Notes: generated from the letters alone by a model not told the origin. Shown: positions 1-12,717, counted from the stretch's first letter. The stretch: 64,000 nt of DNA from Typhlomys cinereus (GCA_023101885.1 JALPQD010000004.1:9371688-9435687), one strand, 5' to 3'. Numbers and translations are program-made.

Positions 1-542
1 TATTGAAATTCTACCAGACATTTAGAGCAACTAACACTACTTACATAATCTTTAAACTATCTTTTCCATAAAATTGCAAAGGAAGGACCACTTCCAAACT
101 CTTTCTACAAAGTTAGCATTACACTAATGAACATTACACTGATGAGCATATATGCAAAGATCCTCAACAAAATTTTAGCAAAACAGATTCAAACAGATCA
201 AACCAGTGAAAAAATCATTCACTATGACCAAGTAATATTTATTCCAGATACAAGAGACTGGTTCATATAAACAATCAATAAATGTAATTAATCATATAAC
301 AAAATCCCATGATCCAAATCACATGACACTCTCGATAGATACAGAAAAAGTTTTTGACAAGACTCAACATCCTTTTACGATCAAAGTCCAGAAAATAATT
401 GCAATGGAATGTACTTTATCAACATAATAAAGGCCCTATACAATGAGTTTATAGCAAGGATCACCCTAAATGATAAATAACTTGAAGCACTTTGGCAGGA
501 ACTAAGAAAGACTTTCCACTCTCATCACCTTCTATTCAATAC

Positions 543-557
543 TGTACTTGAAGTCTT
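543..557. repeat. Target-site duplication, left copy
   Basis: TGTACTTGAAGTCTT, repeated without mismatch at 866-880 on the other side of the SINE. The joined L1 reading continues across it, confirming the pre-insertion site. Confidence 0.9.
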
Positions 558-865
558 TTTTTTTTTAATTTTTTTTAAATTATTTATTCAACTGTGTGCA
601 TATGCGTGTGTATGTGCACGCACGGGTATGTGTCTGTGTATGTGTGTGTGTATGTGTGTGTGTAGAACCACGGACGAATTCGCGAACCACCATGGACGCC
701 TCCACCTCCTTCTGCCCCGGGATTCACAGGCTCCGCCCTACCAGGACCAGAAGCACAGGCCGCCCTCGCTTCCGCCTGGCGTCTATATGTGGGATCTGGG
801 ATCCGAACTCAGGACCTTCCGCCTGCAAGGCGGAGGCTTAACCCCTGAGCCACCTCTCCAGCCCA
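558..865 (-). mobile_element. B2-superfamily (Dip-like) SINE, younger type, with TSD
   Basis: Read on the minus strand this starts GGGCTGGAGAGGTGGCTCAG, has a tRNA-like B box (GAGTTCGGATCC), a unique body (TAGACGCC, then GTAGGGCGGAGCCTG, then GTCCGTGGTTCTAC), a CA/TA-rich repeat and an A-rich tail. It is flanked by a perfect 15-bp target-site duplication, TGTACTTGAAGTCTT at 543-557 and 866-880, so it inserted into the L1 ORF2. It would be Pol III transcribed and L1 mobilised. Family name is inferred; mouse B2 shares only the head. It is the fullest copy in the window and makes a good reference. Confidence 0.9.
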
Positions 866-3078
866 TGTACTTGAAGTCTTAACTAGAACCGTAAGAGAGG
901 GAAACAAAGGGGATACATATAGGAAAAGAAGAAGTCAAGTTATTCCTATTTGCAGATGACATGATCCTATACCTGAGGACCCACAAAACTTCACTGGGCC
1001 ACTTCTGGAACTAATACATAACTTCAGCAGACTAGCAGGCTGCAAAATCAGTGTTCAAAAAAATCAGTGGCTTTCTTATACACAAAGGATGTAAAAAGTG
1101 AGATAGTTCTAAGAGAAACAATTATCATAGCCCCTAAAAAAAGAAAAACCTTGGTATAAATCTAACCAAGGAAGTGAGAGACCTGTATAATAAAAACTTT
1201 AAAACCCTAAAGAAAGAAATCTCAGAAGATGCCAAAAGGTGGAGAGACCTCCCATGATCCTGGATCAATAGAATGAACATCATAAAAATGACCATCCTAT
1301 TAAAAGCAATATAGAGATTCAATGCAATGCAAATCAGACTTCCAAGGCACTTCTTTACAGAAATTGACAAAACAACCTCAAATTCATATGGAAGCACAAA
1401 AGGCCCAGGACAGCAAAAACAATTCTGAATAAGAAAAACTCTGCTGGAGGTACCACCATACCCAGCCTTAATCTATACTTCTAGTTGATAGTAATAAAGA
1501 CACATAGATCAGTGGATAAAGGTTGAAGATTCAGATATAAGCTCATACAACTACAGTCATCTGATTTTTGACATAGGGGCTCAGAATACCTAATGGAAAA
1601 AGAACAGCAAAAACTAGATATCCATATGCAGATGATTAAAACTAGACCCTTGTTTATTGCCATGCACAAAATTCAACTCCAAATGGATCAAGGACCTTAA
1701 TATTAGACCAGAGACCATAGAAACCCTAGAAAAAAGAGTAAGGAATTCCCTCAAACTGATTGGGTTATGTCAATATTTTCTAAACAGGACTCCAATTGCA
1801 CAGGAAATAGAACCAACACTGAACAAATGAGATCTTATGAAATTAAAGGGCTTCTGTTCAGCTAAAGATATTGTTAACCAAGCAAAAAGACAACCCACAG
1901 AATGGATGAAAATATTTACTAACCACACATCTGATAGAGGGCTAGGATACATCACACATAAAGAACTGAAAAAAACTAAACAACAAGGAAACTTTTCCCA
2001 AGATGGGATGCAATTGTCTAGCAAATACCTTAGAAAATGTTCTAACTCCTCAGCCATTAGGGAAATGAAAATCAAAATCACCTGGAGTTATCATCTTATT
2101 CAGGTCAGAATTGCTAAAATCCAAAACACATACAACAACAAATGTTGGAGAAGATGTGGGGAGAAGGGAAATTTCATACATTGTTGGTGGGATTTTAGCC
2201 TGGTATGACCACTCTGGAGATCAGTAAGGTGGTTTCTAAAAAAGTTAAAAACTGAAATCCTATACAACCCAGCTGTACCAATACTGGGAATATTCCCAAA
2301 AAATATTTCACCCTACTACAGAGACATATGTACAACCATGGTCACTGAAGCATTATTCCCAATGTCTATGTCATGAAATCAAACAAAATGTCCAACAGAG
2401 GATGAATAGATAATGAAAATGTGATACATATACACAATGAAATACTACTTAGACATCAAAAAATTTAATTAATGAAATTTACTGGTAAAGGATGGAGTTG
2501 GAAGAAGTTATCCTGAACAAATGATCCTAGACATTACATAGTCTCCCTTATAAATGGGACCTAGCACCAAGGCCTCATAATGACATACTCAAGGACAAAT
2601 CTCTATAATACCCATTATACCTGCAAAGGAGCTTAAGTAGAAGGGTAGGGAAAAGAAGATCCCAAGAGTGTGGAGACAAATGAACACAGTTAATTAAATA
2701 AATAAGGCCACTGTCAAGAAAAGTCTGTAGTATTGAGACATCTGATCTTGTCCACGGTCAGTCTCCTTCCTGTCCACTGGTGATTGACTAGTTAGCATTG
2801 TTGAGCAAGTGTTTCTTGTAATTGAGGATTAAAATGTGTGGTATGAAGTTATCAAAGAATAAATTCAAAAGGGAACCTCAGGACCCATAGAACAAAAGCG
2901 CAGAAGAATAGGGGGAAGTAGACTGGGCCCAGGTAGGGATAGGAGGGAGGGTAGGATGTGATGGGAGTTGGAGGGAAGGTAGGGAGAAAGGAAGGAGGGA
3001 ATGAGGGAGGCAAGAAACATGTATAAAATGTTAATTTAATAAATTTATTTAAAAAGAATAAATTTAATCAATTTTAAA

Positions 3079-3270
3079 GTTTAATTTTTATTATTTATTA
3101 TTTATTCAATTGTGCGTGTATGTGTGTGAGCGTATGTATGTGTGTGTATGTATGTGTGTGTATATATGTGTAGAACCATGGACAAGGCATCTATATGGGG
3201 TCTAGGATCGAACTCAGGACCTTCTGCCTGCAAGGCAGAGGCTTAACCCCTGAGCCACCTCTCCAGCCCC
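3079..3270 (-). mobile_element. Dip-like SINE with internal deletion
   Basis: The head (GGGGCTGGAGAGGTGGCTCAG on the minus strand), the B box and the CA-rich tail of the younger SINE type are present, but about 100 bp of body is missing between the TCTATATGG segment and GTGGTTCTAC. A perfect 19-bp TSD (AAATTTAATCAATTTTAAA at 3060-3078 and 3271-3289) flanks it, so the deleted form inserted as such or lost its middle after insertion. It lies at the A-rich end of the upstream L1. Confidence 0.88.
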
Positions 3271-3420
3271 AAATTTAATCAATTTTAAAATGTAGCATTC
3301 TTAGCCTACATTTGAAGTAAAAAAAAAAATAAAATGATTGTTAAACCCTGAGCTTTGTATCCATACCTTATTTGGGTATTTCTGTTATTTGTAAATCTTA
3401 AGGATTTGTTTAATTAAGGA

Positions 3421-3743
3421 TTTTATTTATTTATTTGTTTGTTTGTTTATTTATTTATCTATTTATGTAGTGTGTGTGTGTGTGTGTGTGTATGTGTGTA
3501 TGAGAGGACACTGTGTATCTCTGTGGAGGGCCAAGGGTGACTTCGGGAATCATCCTGGATTGCTTCTACCTCCTTCTTGCTTCACTGTGGCATTTCCCAG
3601 GTTCTGCCAACTGGGTCAGAAATGCAGGCTGCCTCCAATTTTGCCTTTTCCACATGGCATTTTTTATTTGGGACCTGGGATCCAAGCTTAAGACCTTCTG
3701 CTTAGGAGACAGAGTCTTAACACCTGAGCCATCTCTCCAGTCC
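3421..3743 (-). mobile_element. Older B2-superfamily SINE
   Basis: The minus strand starts GGACTGGAGAGATGGCTCAG and ends in a (CA)n and AAATAAAT tail. The body differs from the younger type (AATCCAGGATGATTCC and CACAGAGATACAC instead of the GGCGGAGCCTG block). Similar bodies recur at 23136, 37741, 51195, 60969 and 62794, so this is a second subfamily. No clean TSD is visible. Confidence 0.8.
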
Positions 3744-4763
3744 AGATTTTTTATTTAATTTAGCTCATTTAATTTAGTCTTTCTTTTTTATTTAACCAAT
3801 TTAATTAAGCCTTTCTCAGTTTGCAAGATCATTTAGTTACTGTATTTAGCCTAAGAACTAAATCACCCATGGAGACAAACTACAGTTATTGAGAACAATC
3901 TCTGAATAGACAAGAGCTCTGAAGATGGAATGAGGTTATTTTAGCTACAAATAATATCAATAAGATATTCAGAGTTTCACCAGAATGGATGTAGAATCAA
4001 GAAAACAATGGTATTCAGACAGAACATGAATTGTGATATCTTTCTTCCGAATGATTTCTGTAATTTCTGGCTTCATCAGATCAAAATCTGTAGTACAGAA
4101 AACTGCTTTGCTTCCAGAGACATCAAAATTATAATACAATGCTGTTCCTATTTTCTTGGCAGAGAAAAACTGAGGGTAAATAGATGATGACTATGTACAT
4201 GTGTGTGTGTGATTTCATCAGTGTACCACTGTTTAGACTAATTTATAATCAGCACGAAATTAGAATAATTTTTAATTAGGGAAGTAGACTACAGACTATA
4301 GAGCAAATGTGTCAGGTGACTGAAGGAATTGGAGTATGTATGCCTTCCCAGGAGCTCTTCAATGTTGGTTTAGAAGGCAGGTGGAGCAGCTGACCTTAGT
4401 TGCTCTTGGTTGCAGCTGTGGCCTATGGCATTGAAGAACAGAGTCTTAGACACTATAGCCGTGTCTCCGTGAAAATGGAATCATAAGCAATCTGACATGA
4501 CCGTTGTGTTGGTTGAAGAAAGGAATTTCCATGGGTATTATTTCAGATTATTTCCCAAAAATCCCATTGTGAATGACTGCTTGTCATTCAAAAAGCAATT
4601 TACCAGAAATTGCATTATAATTTAATATATACAATTGTAGCTCTGCTGGTTGTTTTTCTCTTTCTGCTTAAAAACATTTTAGTTTCACTCAACTGTGTGT
4701 ACCTGGTGTTTCTTCTCCTTGCAAAAATATGAACCTTTTTATTTACTTGTTCTTTTTTCCTTT
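3744..4763. other. Unique AT-rich DNA
   Basis: I see no exon, RNA gene or recognised repeat here apart from a very short TG tract near 4200. Confidence 0.5.
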
Positions 4764-4940
4764 CCCTCCCTCCCTCCCTCCCTCCCTTCCTCCCTCTCTC
4801 CCTCCCTCCCTCCCTCCCTCTCTCCTTCTCTCCCTCCTCCCTTTCCTTTCCTTTTTTCCTTTCTTTCTTTTCTTTCTTTCTTTCTTTCTTTCTTTCTTTT
4901 TTTTCCTTCCTTCCTTCCTTCCTTCCTTCCTTTTCCTTCT

Positions 4941-4977
<37 letters not shown>

Positions 4978-5018
4978 TTTCTTTCTTTCTTTCTTCTTCT
5001 TTCTTTCTTTCTCTCTCT
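4764..5018. repeat. Polypyrimidine microsatellite (CCCT)n / (TTCT)n
   Basis: A composite tetranucleotide tract of CCCT units grades into TTTC, TTCC and TTCT units. The long open frames across it on both strands (Ser/Pro/Phe-rich on plus, Lys/Glu/Arg-rich on minus) come from the repeat and are not genes. One strand is pure pyrimidine for most of the length, so triplex-forming DNA is possible. Confidence 0.95.
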
Positions 5019-5310
5019 ACTGCAGTGCTGGGGACATGACAAAGGATCTTGATTGGGAAGAAGAATATTTATTTATCTCACGATGAAATTTAATCCTCAT
5101 TTTGAGGTTTTAACAAGTGACACTTTGGGAAGGAAGTAGGATTAGGTAAGGTTATAGCATCTCTTTTACAAAGAGAGAAGGCTCAACCAGGTTAGCAAGC
5201 TTGTTACCCCATATCTTGAGCTGTATCAGAGCACTGCAGAAAAACTCTCCAGAAGACCATGACCTTGGCCATACTGTCTTCTAGAACAGTCACACATAAA
5301 TTTCTATTGT

Positions 5311-5528
5311 AGTGGTTGGTAGTGATAGCTCAGAGGGTAGTGCATGCTCAAAATTCTGGTGACTTGAGTTCGATCCCTGGAAGCCAACATGGTGGAAAAA
5401 GAGAAATAATTCTGAAAGCTGTTCTCTGGCTTCCACTAGCACACCATGCTTACTCTCATCTCTTTTTCTCTCTTTCTTTCTCTGTCTCTTTCCCTCTCCT
5501 TCTTCTCATACAAACATGCAAATAAAAC
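5311..5528 (+). mobile_element. B3-like SINE
   Basis: A tRNA-like head with an A box (TAGCTCAGAGGGTAG) and B box (GAGTTCGATCC) is followed by CCTGG..CCAACATGGTGGAAAAAG and a CT-rich stretch, ending AAATAAAAC. That order matches the B3 family of mouse-like rodents as I know it. It is diverged. Confidence 0.75.
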
Positions 5529-7869
5529 TTGTTACTGCAAAATGCAGCATCCAGGTTGTGTTATTCAGTTATCATAACAGAAATGGACTAAGGTTTTGCC
5601 TCTTCTGACAGGGTGTTGGTTAGCAAAAGGGTCACAAGTGGCATGGAGAAGTGGGTCAGGCAATGTCCTGGAGGTCATACATGTGCTTACTTCTCCTTCT
5701 GTTCAGTTTTCAAGGGTACTTGTCCTGCAACTGGTATTTGTGGGCCAGGAGAGCGTTCCACCAAGTCAGTATGGAGTTGAAGGTGGGATAGACAGTCCTA
5801 GACACTGGCTATTGCTGATGTAAAGTAGCAAAGGTAACTTAGTTTTTATAAGAGAAATGTTTTTCCATATTTATGTAAAAAGTAAATAATTTAAGTTATT
5901 CTGAAGTCAGACTCTGTAAATAGAGACTATTGTGGGGTTAAATGTTAGTCTCCCAAGCCTACTCCTTGCTGTCTGTGGAAATCAAGGTCATAGGGATGTG
6001 GAGCTGTGGTTCTCTGAATTTTATAGGGAAAAGAAAAAACTGTAACTCAGCATGCTGAGTTAGAAAATCCTTTAGGAATTCTCATTAACATTATCTCCTT
6101 CATGACATCTACTTGCACTTTTCTGTGTTCTCGCCAATCAAGGATTGATGCTCATGTTCTCCTTTTCTATTTAATAGGTTCATTTTATTTGAAATTGCAG
6201 CCTTTTACAAAGTAGCTTTTAAGTTCCTATGTAGAAAAACATTGAATCTATCCACATTTCAGTCAGTAATGTGTCTTCTCAATCTGCCTTAAAGAAAACA
6301 TACCAGTCAACCATGTGATTTACTTTCATAATTTTGCTTTAAACCCAGCTGTTATTCATTAGTGCTTGCATTGGCAAGTTCAAGGGACATTTCCAGACAG
6401 TAATAATTAAGAAAAATAATTAGCACTTTCTCCCTGGACTTACAAATGATTTCAAGTATAGTTACAAAGTTGATAACCTTTCATCAATTTCCATATCCAA
6501 TCTTGAACTTCTGAGAATTTTTGAAGATTTATTTTGCTACCAGCTATCATTGTCAATGGCAATGATGCAGATGTTAGCTTTATTCCAGAAGACATGTTGT
6601 AACGAACAGGGTTGGCTTTATGTATATAAAGCATACAAACTAAGCATAAGATAATATATTAGAAGCAGTTAGGCTTTCTAGAATTTTATTAAGTCTCCTG
6701 GACAAAAGGCAAGTAAATTTTCTCAATCTCATTAAATTTTAGTTCCAATCAGAATGTAAACTCTCTTGTGAGATAGTACTTTGATTAACAGTCATTTTTA
6801 TTTTGGTATAATAAAGAAAGATATCATTGAGACATCTATCAAAAGAAAAAATACTAAAAAATCTATAAAGCATACCATAAAATATAAAAGAATCTTTTCA
6901 CAAATGATAAATATGCAAGATTGTCTTTTGTTTTGTTTGTTTTTATTAAGGGCTATCTACCATGATGATTCCAGGGTATAAACCAACAAGCCAAGTTTTA
7001 GAATTTTCTAGAAGCAATATAGAAAATGGTTTTTATTTAATTTGAAAGTTAGAGCTCAGACACTAGAAACAAAGAAAAAAAAGGATTGCTATGACAGGAT
7101 AGAGTAATTATGATAAAAGCAGATGCAGAATTTCCTGTGGTTAATTGTGCTGCATGCGAAATGGTTTTAAAGAACAACAGTAGAAAAATGAAAAAGGGCT
7201 ACCATGAGTAAAATAATTTGTATGTAGAGATGAAGCACAGGTATTACAGAAGTAAAAATCAATATTTCTTCCATATGGGGATTAATTATGTGGTCAAGAA
7301 CTGGAATTTACAACCAGTTGTATTAAATAAAATAGCTGGCAAACTTGAGCTGCAGTTCCACAAAAGCAGTAAACTGGGAAAACCAAGAGAATTGGCAAAT
7401 GTGATCTTTCCCCTCCTTTCTTAGCCACAGCTTTTCCTCTGCACACAGGTCAGAAAGATGGAAATCTCTGACTAGCAAACTGTGTATTACCTTGGAAAGA
7501 TTCTGTAGAAACACTTTTTGCAACTATTAAAAAAATAAACAATGCCTCAGAATGTGTCCATTGCATCTGAACTTGAGTTGGGACAATAGATATTTTTAAT
7601 GATCTTGTAATAAACCTTCACCAAGAGAATGCTTCCATTTATGCCTTCAGTGTTTGATTTTATGAGCTCATCGTGTATGTGCTACCTACCAGAGTCATGG
7701 AGAACCAACCAGCTCTTCTGGGATTTGGCAAATTTCTTTTTGAAAATGCAATATGGAGTTTCCAGCAATGGGATTGGGGGGTGGTAAAGCACAGAATCAT
7801 TTATAATGACTTTAGCTGCACAGCCTGACTTGGCATAATTCAGCAATCTTTCAGGGGCTACTCACTTCA
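5529..7869. other. Unique DNA, no gene seen
   Basis: About 2.3 kb of AT-rich sequence. The short ORFs here (up to about 75 codons) show no recognisable domain, and no splice-bounded exon stands out. The first 60 bases could be the end of an old repeat, but I cannot name it. Confidence 0.45.
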
Positions 7870-8305
7870 CTTAGAATTAAAGCTAAGCCCCAGGATCTAT
7901 CTCCTACAGATCCTAGCATGCTCCACCCAGAGTTCTCCTTCAAACCTCATCTCCTCACACTCTCCTCTCTCACCACAGGGAGATAGCCTGGCTTCCTGCC
8001 AGCTCTTCAGAAGTCTCGTTCCAGTCTCCTGGAATGCAGTCGCCTCTCTGGAATGCTGCTCCCCCTCTCCTTGTCTGTCTCTTTTCCACCCTCTGAGTCA
8101 CAGCTTGTTTCTCTTCTTGAGAAATGGTCGTTTCTGATCATCCTTTTCACAGAGTGCCATTTTGATTTCCTTCACAGAATACAATGCATGTAATAGTTCA
8201 GTGTTATCTCTATAACATCTCTGCTCTAAACTGTACACACTGTGCAGGGTGAGAGTACCTCAGTGCCTAACGCAGGTCCAGATAGTCTATGTGATTTCAA
8301 AGAAT
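7870..8305 (+). mobile_element. LINE-2 (L2) 3' end relic
   Basis: The order of segments follows the L2 3' region: AAAGCTAAGCCCCAGGATC, a C/T-rich part with TGGAATGCTGCTCCCC, GAGAAATGGTCGTTTCTGATCA, then CAGTGCCTAACGCAGG. L2 has been inactive since before the placental radiation, so this part of the window predates the rodent elements. Confidence 0.65.
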
Positions 8306-8486
8306 TTTGCTATGTGAACACTAAACTTTAGTAGAAAATACCGAAGTACAGGATAGCTAAGTATCTTCTAATGAAGATGTTGTCCCATGTACATATACAT
8401 GTAGAGTCATGGAAGCAAATACAGGTCAAGAGTAAATTTAATGAATTCAATTAATTGAAAATTCAGTTAGTATTTACTGAATTATT

Positions 8487-8488
<2 letters not shown>

Positions 8489-8532
<44 letters not shown>
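8489..8532. repeat. (TG)22 microsatellite
   Basis: Uninterrupted TG dinucleotides with no SINE head beside them. Likely length-polymorphic. Confidence 0.97.
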
Positions 8533-8534
<2 letters not shown>

Positions 8535-10300
8535 CAGACCATTCATTTTTAGATATCAGTTCGTTCCACCACTTGAGTGCTTGGGATCCAATTTAGATGT
8601 GTGACTTGTGCCTTTATCAGTCAAGCCATTTCAAGTATTTTATTTTTCCAAATGGAAGTGCCCCACAGTCTTTCTTGTGCCTATTCAGCACTGAAAGATG
8701 CTCACGTGCCTTTCCAAAGGTTCAAAGAGCCTCTTTTCTCAACCCAAGAAAGTATAGGTGGCTATCAGAAGCTGCTCTGAATTTTGTGTCTTTGTCTTAC
8801 CTTTTCGTTTCCATCTTCAGTTTAGAAGTTGCAGTGGTATATTGCACCTGAAGACCTTTTGGTCATGTCTACGTTAGTACTTTTAAATCTCTTTCCAAAA
8901 GAAGTTTTGATTCAGTGAAGCAATGGCCACTACATAGAACAGGGACAACCTCGGCACTCTTGCGTACAGCAAATGCACCTTGAATTAGGGCACACCAAGT
9001 TTTTGTCTTCCTCACAATTTGCAAATCACAATCTTAACATTTCATGTGGTTGGGTGGAAAAGAGTAATGGTGGTAAGAAACCACAGTATTTTTCTGAGCT
9101 GTTCTGCTCACTCTCACCGAGCTAAGTCTGGCTAACTCACTTTTTGTTTTGCTGTAGAAAATGAGAAAATAATCCTCAAAAGTGCCCTTCAAACATATTT
9201 GAAGCTTTCACTTGAGTGCCAACTTTTGAAATACAGGGAATAGAGAGTAATTTGTGTCTGGAATATTATTTTGTGATACTACTTCAGAGAGGCAATAATC
9301 ATTTTAACCCAATATGCTTAAATTTAAAAACATTTCAAAATTCCTTACAGTTTAGAAAAAGAACTATAAAATTTTAAACAAGTAATTAAAGCAAAAAAGC
9401 ATCCTTGCTAAATTAGACGCTCTCCATAATTCTGTTTTCCTTTGGAGTTTCAGTCATGCTGGGCGGAAGGCCTATATTCACATTCCACCCAAGTGACCAG
9501 TCACCCACACCCACTTTCTTTTTAAAAGAAAACATTTACTTTTGTGACTTGGTTGCAGTGAGGCACAAAGGACCTCTTTGTGTGTGAAACAAGCTGGTGT
9601 GAGCCTTTTAAGGAAAAATTAAAGAAGGATGTGCATGTGGGGGGCGAAATTCCCAAATCTTGCTCATTGATCTGCCTACCTCCTACTTAGAGGCCAGGCG
9701 GCTCTACACAGCAAGTCCCAGATGTTGTGTATTGGGGGGAAAAGCAGCACCCAGGTCAAACTATGCACTGGACTAACTTACAACACCTGGTTTGAGAGAC
9801 TTGCAGCTAGGCAGTGGCTAGTAGAAGCCTTCTGCAAGGCTGACTTGTATCTTCCTCAGACTCTTCAGCTATACTCGCGTATCAAAGCTGTAGAATGAAG
9901 CAAAGCTGCTGGAGGTGACTTGTGCTATGCTGGGGATGTGGAGTGGAAAGAGACTGGTGCCTTTCTCTGAGTGCAATGCAAAAAACGAAAAGAAACCATT
10001 TAAAGGAAATTTCTTGAACTGCCTAGAAAGACCGCCCACTCTAATTTTTTGCTGTCTCTGTCATCCTCAGTCACTCCTAGCCCACTAGGTCTTTCTTCTC
10101 AGTCTCCTTGTGGTCAAGTGTAGCCTGTAATCAACCTTGATTTCCTCCTATTTTCTGGCTTGTGCTCTTGTCCGTCCTTCCTTAAACAACTTGTCTACAG
10201 CGTGCCTGCCTGTGCTTGTGGACCATTGTGTGATACTGTCCAGAATGCTAGGCAGTGTCAGGCTACAGGTACTCTGTAAGAGGAATTCACTAGTAAAGTC
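8533..10300. other. Unique DNA, no gene seen
   Basis: Mixed composition with a somewhat higher GC part around 9430-9990. No long ORF, no recognised repeat. Part of it could be a conserved non-coding element; that needs alignment to other mammals. Confidence 0.45.
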
Positions 10301-10870
10301 CTGCTTAATGCTCAGTGACCCTCTGTCAGCTTGACTGCTTTGTCCTCTGCAAAACCTTTGCCAGCACCAATCTCACCTCTGCTCTTTGATCCCTTCTTAC
10401 AGCCCCTTGACTACTGTGATCATACTTCATCTGCTGTTCCGTGAGCTGCTGTTTACTCCTTTTGTTTTCTTCTTTTTCCAATTTTCACTCCATGAGTCTC
10501 TCTGAAGGGTCTCGTCTGACGGTCAGATTAAGGTTCAATCAGGCCATATTGCCTGTGTCCTCTTTACCCTCACCTCTTCAGTCTTAAACCTCTGGTCTCA
10601 TCAGTCAGTCACACTAATCCCTTGAAATGTCTAGTGATATGATGTCACCCTTCCACTAAACCCATCAATATCTTCCTATCGCAGGTGATTCTGGATCCAG
10701 AGTCACAGCCAGATTCTATGCAGTTCTACCTTTTGTGATCTGACCCAGCCATGCTCATGAACTGAGGCCTCTGAATTAGCTTCATCTTCTTCTCACTGTA
10801 TGCGTTCTTCTAAGCCTGCCTCAGGTGATATGTGTGTCCACCAAAAGACTTGGGATTGCCCAATGTACTA
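10301..10870 (+). mobile_element. Possible L2 relics
   Basis: Two blocks resemble pieces of L2: 10325-10530 (CTTTGTCCTCTGCAAAACC, then CTCCATGAGTCTCTCTGAAGG) and 10540-10870 (CATCAATATCTTCCTATCG, then CCTTTTGTGATCTGACCCAG). The order would need two fragments. Divergence is high and the call is tentative. Confidence 0.4.
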
Positions 10871-12245
10871 CTCATTTTTCTCAACAAATTGTAGTGTCCA
10901 GTCTTTTGATTTTGAACATGGCTGGTGTTCTTGCTCAAGAACCACACCATTAAGTTACAAAAAAATTCTGAAATAATTTAAGAAAGTTTATGAGTTCATT
11001 GCTTCACTTTTATTGGACTTTAGGCAGGTTGAGAACTGTGGGTGGGACATTCCTGGGAGCTCAATTTCCAATTTCCTGGTTCTGTAATTCTACCTCTTTG
11101 ATACATATATCTGCATACTAAGACCACATGGCCCTGAATACAGTAATGGCTTAGCAGTAGAAATACATGGTGATAAATGTATCCTTAGGTGATTTCTTTT
11201 GTCTGAACTTCAGACAGTGTAATTATAAATTAAAATAGTTAAACATCATAGGACCACTATCAGATGTGTCATGTGTTATTGAGTGAATACTTGCTGTGCA
11301 TGGCTTACTAGTAGAGCAAATCCTAAATCACATATTGTAAATTGTTCAACTTTATTCTTTTTCTGAGTTGTTTCTGTGTTTCTATTTCCTTTGCCTTTCC
11401 ACATTTTTTTTAATAATTTGTCTGCTTAGTTAAAAATCTGCCTACTATTTTGCTTGAAATTGTGTTGTTATAAATCATGGCTGCATTATTATAAATCTAT
11501 AGCTGTAGGGGCCCTATTACACATCCATGAACTAAACTGAATGGCTAAAGATATAAAAACAATACTAAATGTTGGCAATAATATGAGGTGATAAGCTGAT
11601 ACATTTCTTAAAGATACAAAATAGAATAATCACTTTAAAAACTATATAACAGTAGATTATGAAATTCTATTATGAAATAACCATTCAAAAAAGATTAAAT
11701 CATATTTTACCCATAAACTTATATAAAATCTTTGTAAGACCATTATTGATAACTCCAAATGCCTATCAAAAAGTGATTGGAATGGAAAGATGAATGGTTA
11801 AAAAATTGAAATGCTATTTTACATTTTGGTAGAATGAATGATTTTTTTTTTCACAATCAGTTAGCTTCCTTTTATTCTTTTCATTCAGCTCACATCCATG
11901 TTAAGTCACATTTTGGAAACATTCTTATTGACATGCCCAGAGGGGTGTCTCCAAAGTAATTCCAAACCCACTCAAATTAACAATAAAGATTAGCCATCAC
12001 AAGAAAGAGAGCTTCTCTCATATATTGAATCTGAGGAAAAGTCTATTAAAGTAGAAGAAATACTACTAGGTGCTGTTGGAGAAGATGAGGCAATGCTGGT
12101 AAATATGATCAGAGGAGTATTACATACATTACTAAACATTATATGAATGTATGAAAATTTTATAATTAAAGCCACTATGTCACATAATTAATATACATTA
12201 ATATAAAAGATTGGTACAAAAGAAAAAAATCATGAAGAGTTACAT
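10871..12245. other. AT-rich DNA with one possible repeat end
   Basis: Mostly unique. The stretch 11850-11995 (T-run, then GACATGCCCAGAGGGGTGTC and GATTAGCCATCACAAG) resembles a dispersed rodent repeat ending I have seen in mouse DNA but cannot name. Confidence 0.4.
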
Positions 12246-12717
12246 GGTATTCTTTTTTTTATTTCGTTTATTTTTTTCCACTCATACAAACTTGATAGGT
12301 ACCCCATTTCCCTCCCTCCCTCCACCCCTCCCTGGATCCCCTACTCCCTCCCCCCTTTTCTCCTTCCTTTCCCCCCTCCCTCCCTTTCTCCCATTGTCCC
12401 CCCTTCCCATCCCTGGAGCTTTACTGTGCATGTCAAACTTCCCAATGGGTCCTCCTCTCTTATGAGGTATAAGGGCTCAGTAGCATTACCTAGAGCTCTT
12501 TTTTTGTGTTCCCCTTTAGTATAGGAACACTATTGTGGCTGTTAATCCCTTGCCTCTAAGGATCCTAGTGCCTGTGATCCATGCTAGACATTGAGGTGTC
12601 AATGATATGTTGGTCATTGCGCAGATCATGCAAAGTCCTATTATAATTACTTCGACCTTAACTTGTGTGGAGTGTCTTCATATCATTGCTCCTCCCCATC
12701 TTTAGGCTCTTACAATC
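12246..12717 (-). mobile_element. L1 3' UTR fragment, tandem unit 1
   Basis: On the minus strand this ends in the rodent L1 terminal sequence (GTACCTATCAAGTTTGTATG, then A-rich), preceded by the G-rich purine tract (12305-12420) and UTR body. The 5' break falls directly after GTAAGAGCCTAAAG-type sequence at 12717, where unit 2 starts with its own T-run. It is a severely 5'-truncated L1. Confidence 0.88.

Larger units (their letters stand above)
1..2430 (+). pseudogene. L1 ORF2 reverse transcriptase remnant
   Basis: This is the degenerate ORF2 of the L1 at the left edge. Recognisable pieces are the stretch around 150-190 (like [13 protein letters not shown] of better copies), the FADDMILYL catalytic segment at about 948-975, and the C-terminal region around 1840-2208, where one open stretch of 123 codons survives (SAKDIVNQAKRQPTEW, then CWRRCGEKG). 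In an intact element the protein would nick target DNA and reverse-transcribe L1 RNA. Here stop codons, indels and the SINE insertion exclude a working protein. Assignment rests on alignment by eye to the less damaged copies at 16164-18538 and 53296-55336. Confidence 0.85.
1..3059 (+). mobile_element. Old L1 (LINE-1), ORF2 part plus 3' UTR
   Basis: The plus strand carries a decayed L1 that enters from the left window edge in the reverse transcriptase part of ORF2, reads through the ORF2 C-terminus to about 2430, then has an L1-type 3' UTR with a G-rich purine tract (about 2920-3015) and an A/T-rich tail ending near 3059. It is interrupted by a SINE at 558-865. Many stops and frameshifts show it is old. 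The 5' end is outside the window or truncated close to position 1, so its length cannot be judged. Confidence 0.9.

Noticed and set aside
558..865. A tRNA gene, suggested by A and B boxes
   Set aside because: The boxes belong to the tRNA-derived head of the SINE. There is no cloverleaf with a paired acceptor stem, and many copies share it.
596..882. ORFs of 81-84 codons, also seen at 31744-32098, 36871-37200 and 48038-48375
   Set aside because: The same peptide pieces recur because the SINE body is open in those frames. SINEs do not encode protein.
4695..5052. Long ORFs of over 100 codons on both strands
   Set aside because: They are translations of the tetranucleotide pyrimidine/purine microsatellite (Pro/Ser/Phe-rich or Lys/Glu/Arg-rich), with no codon bias or domain.
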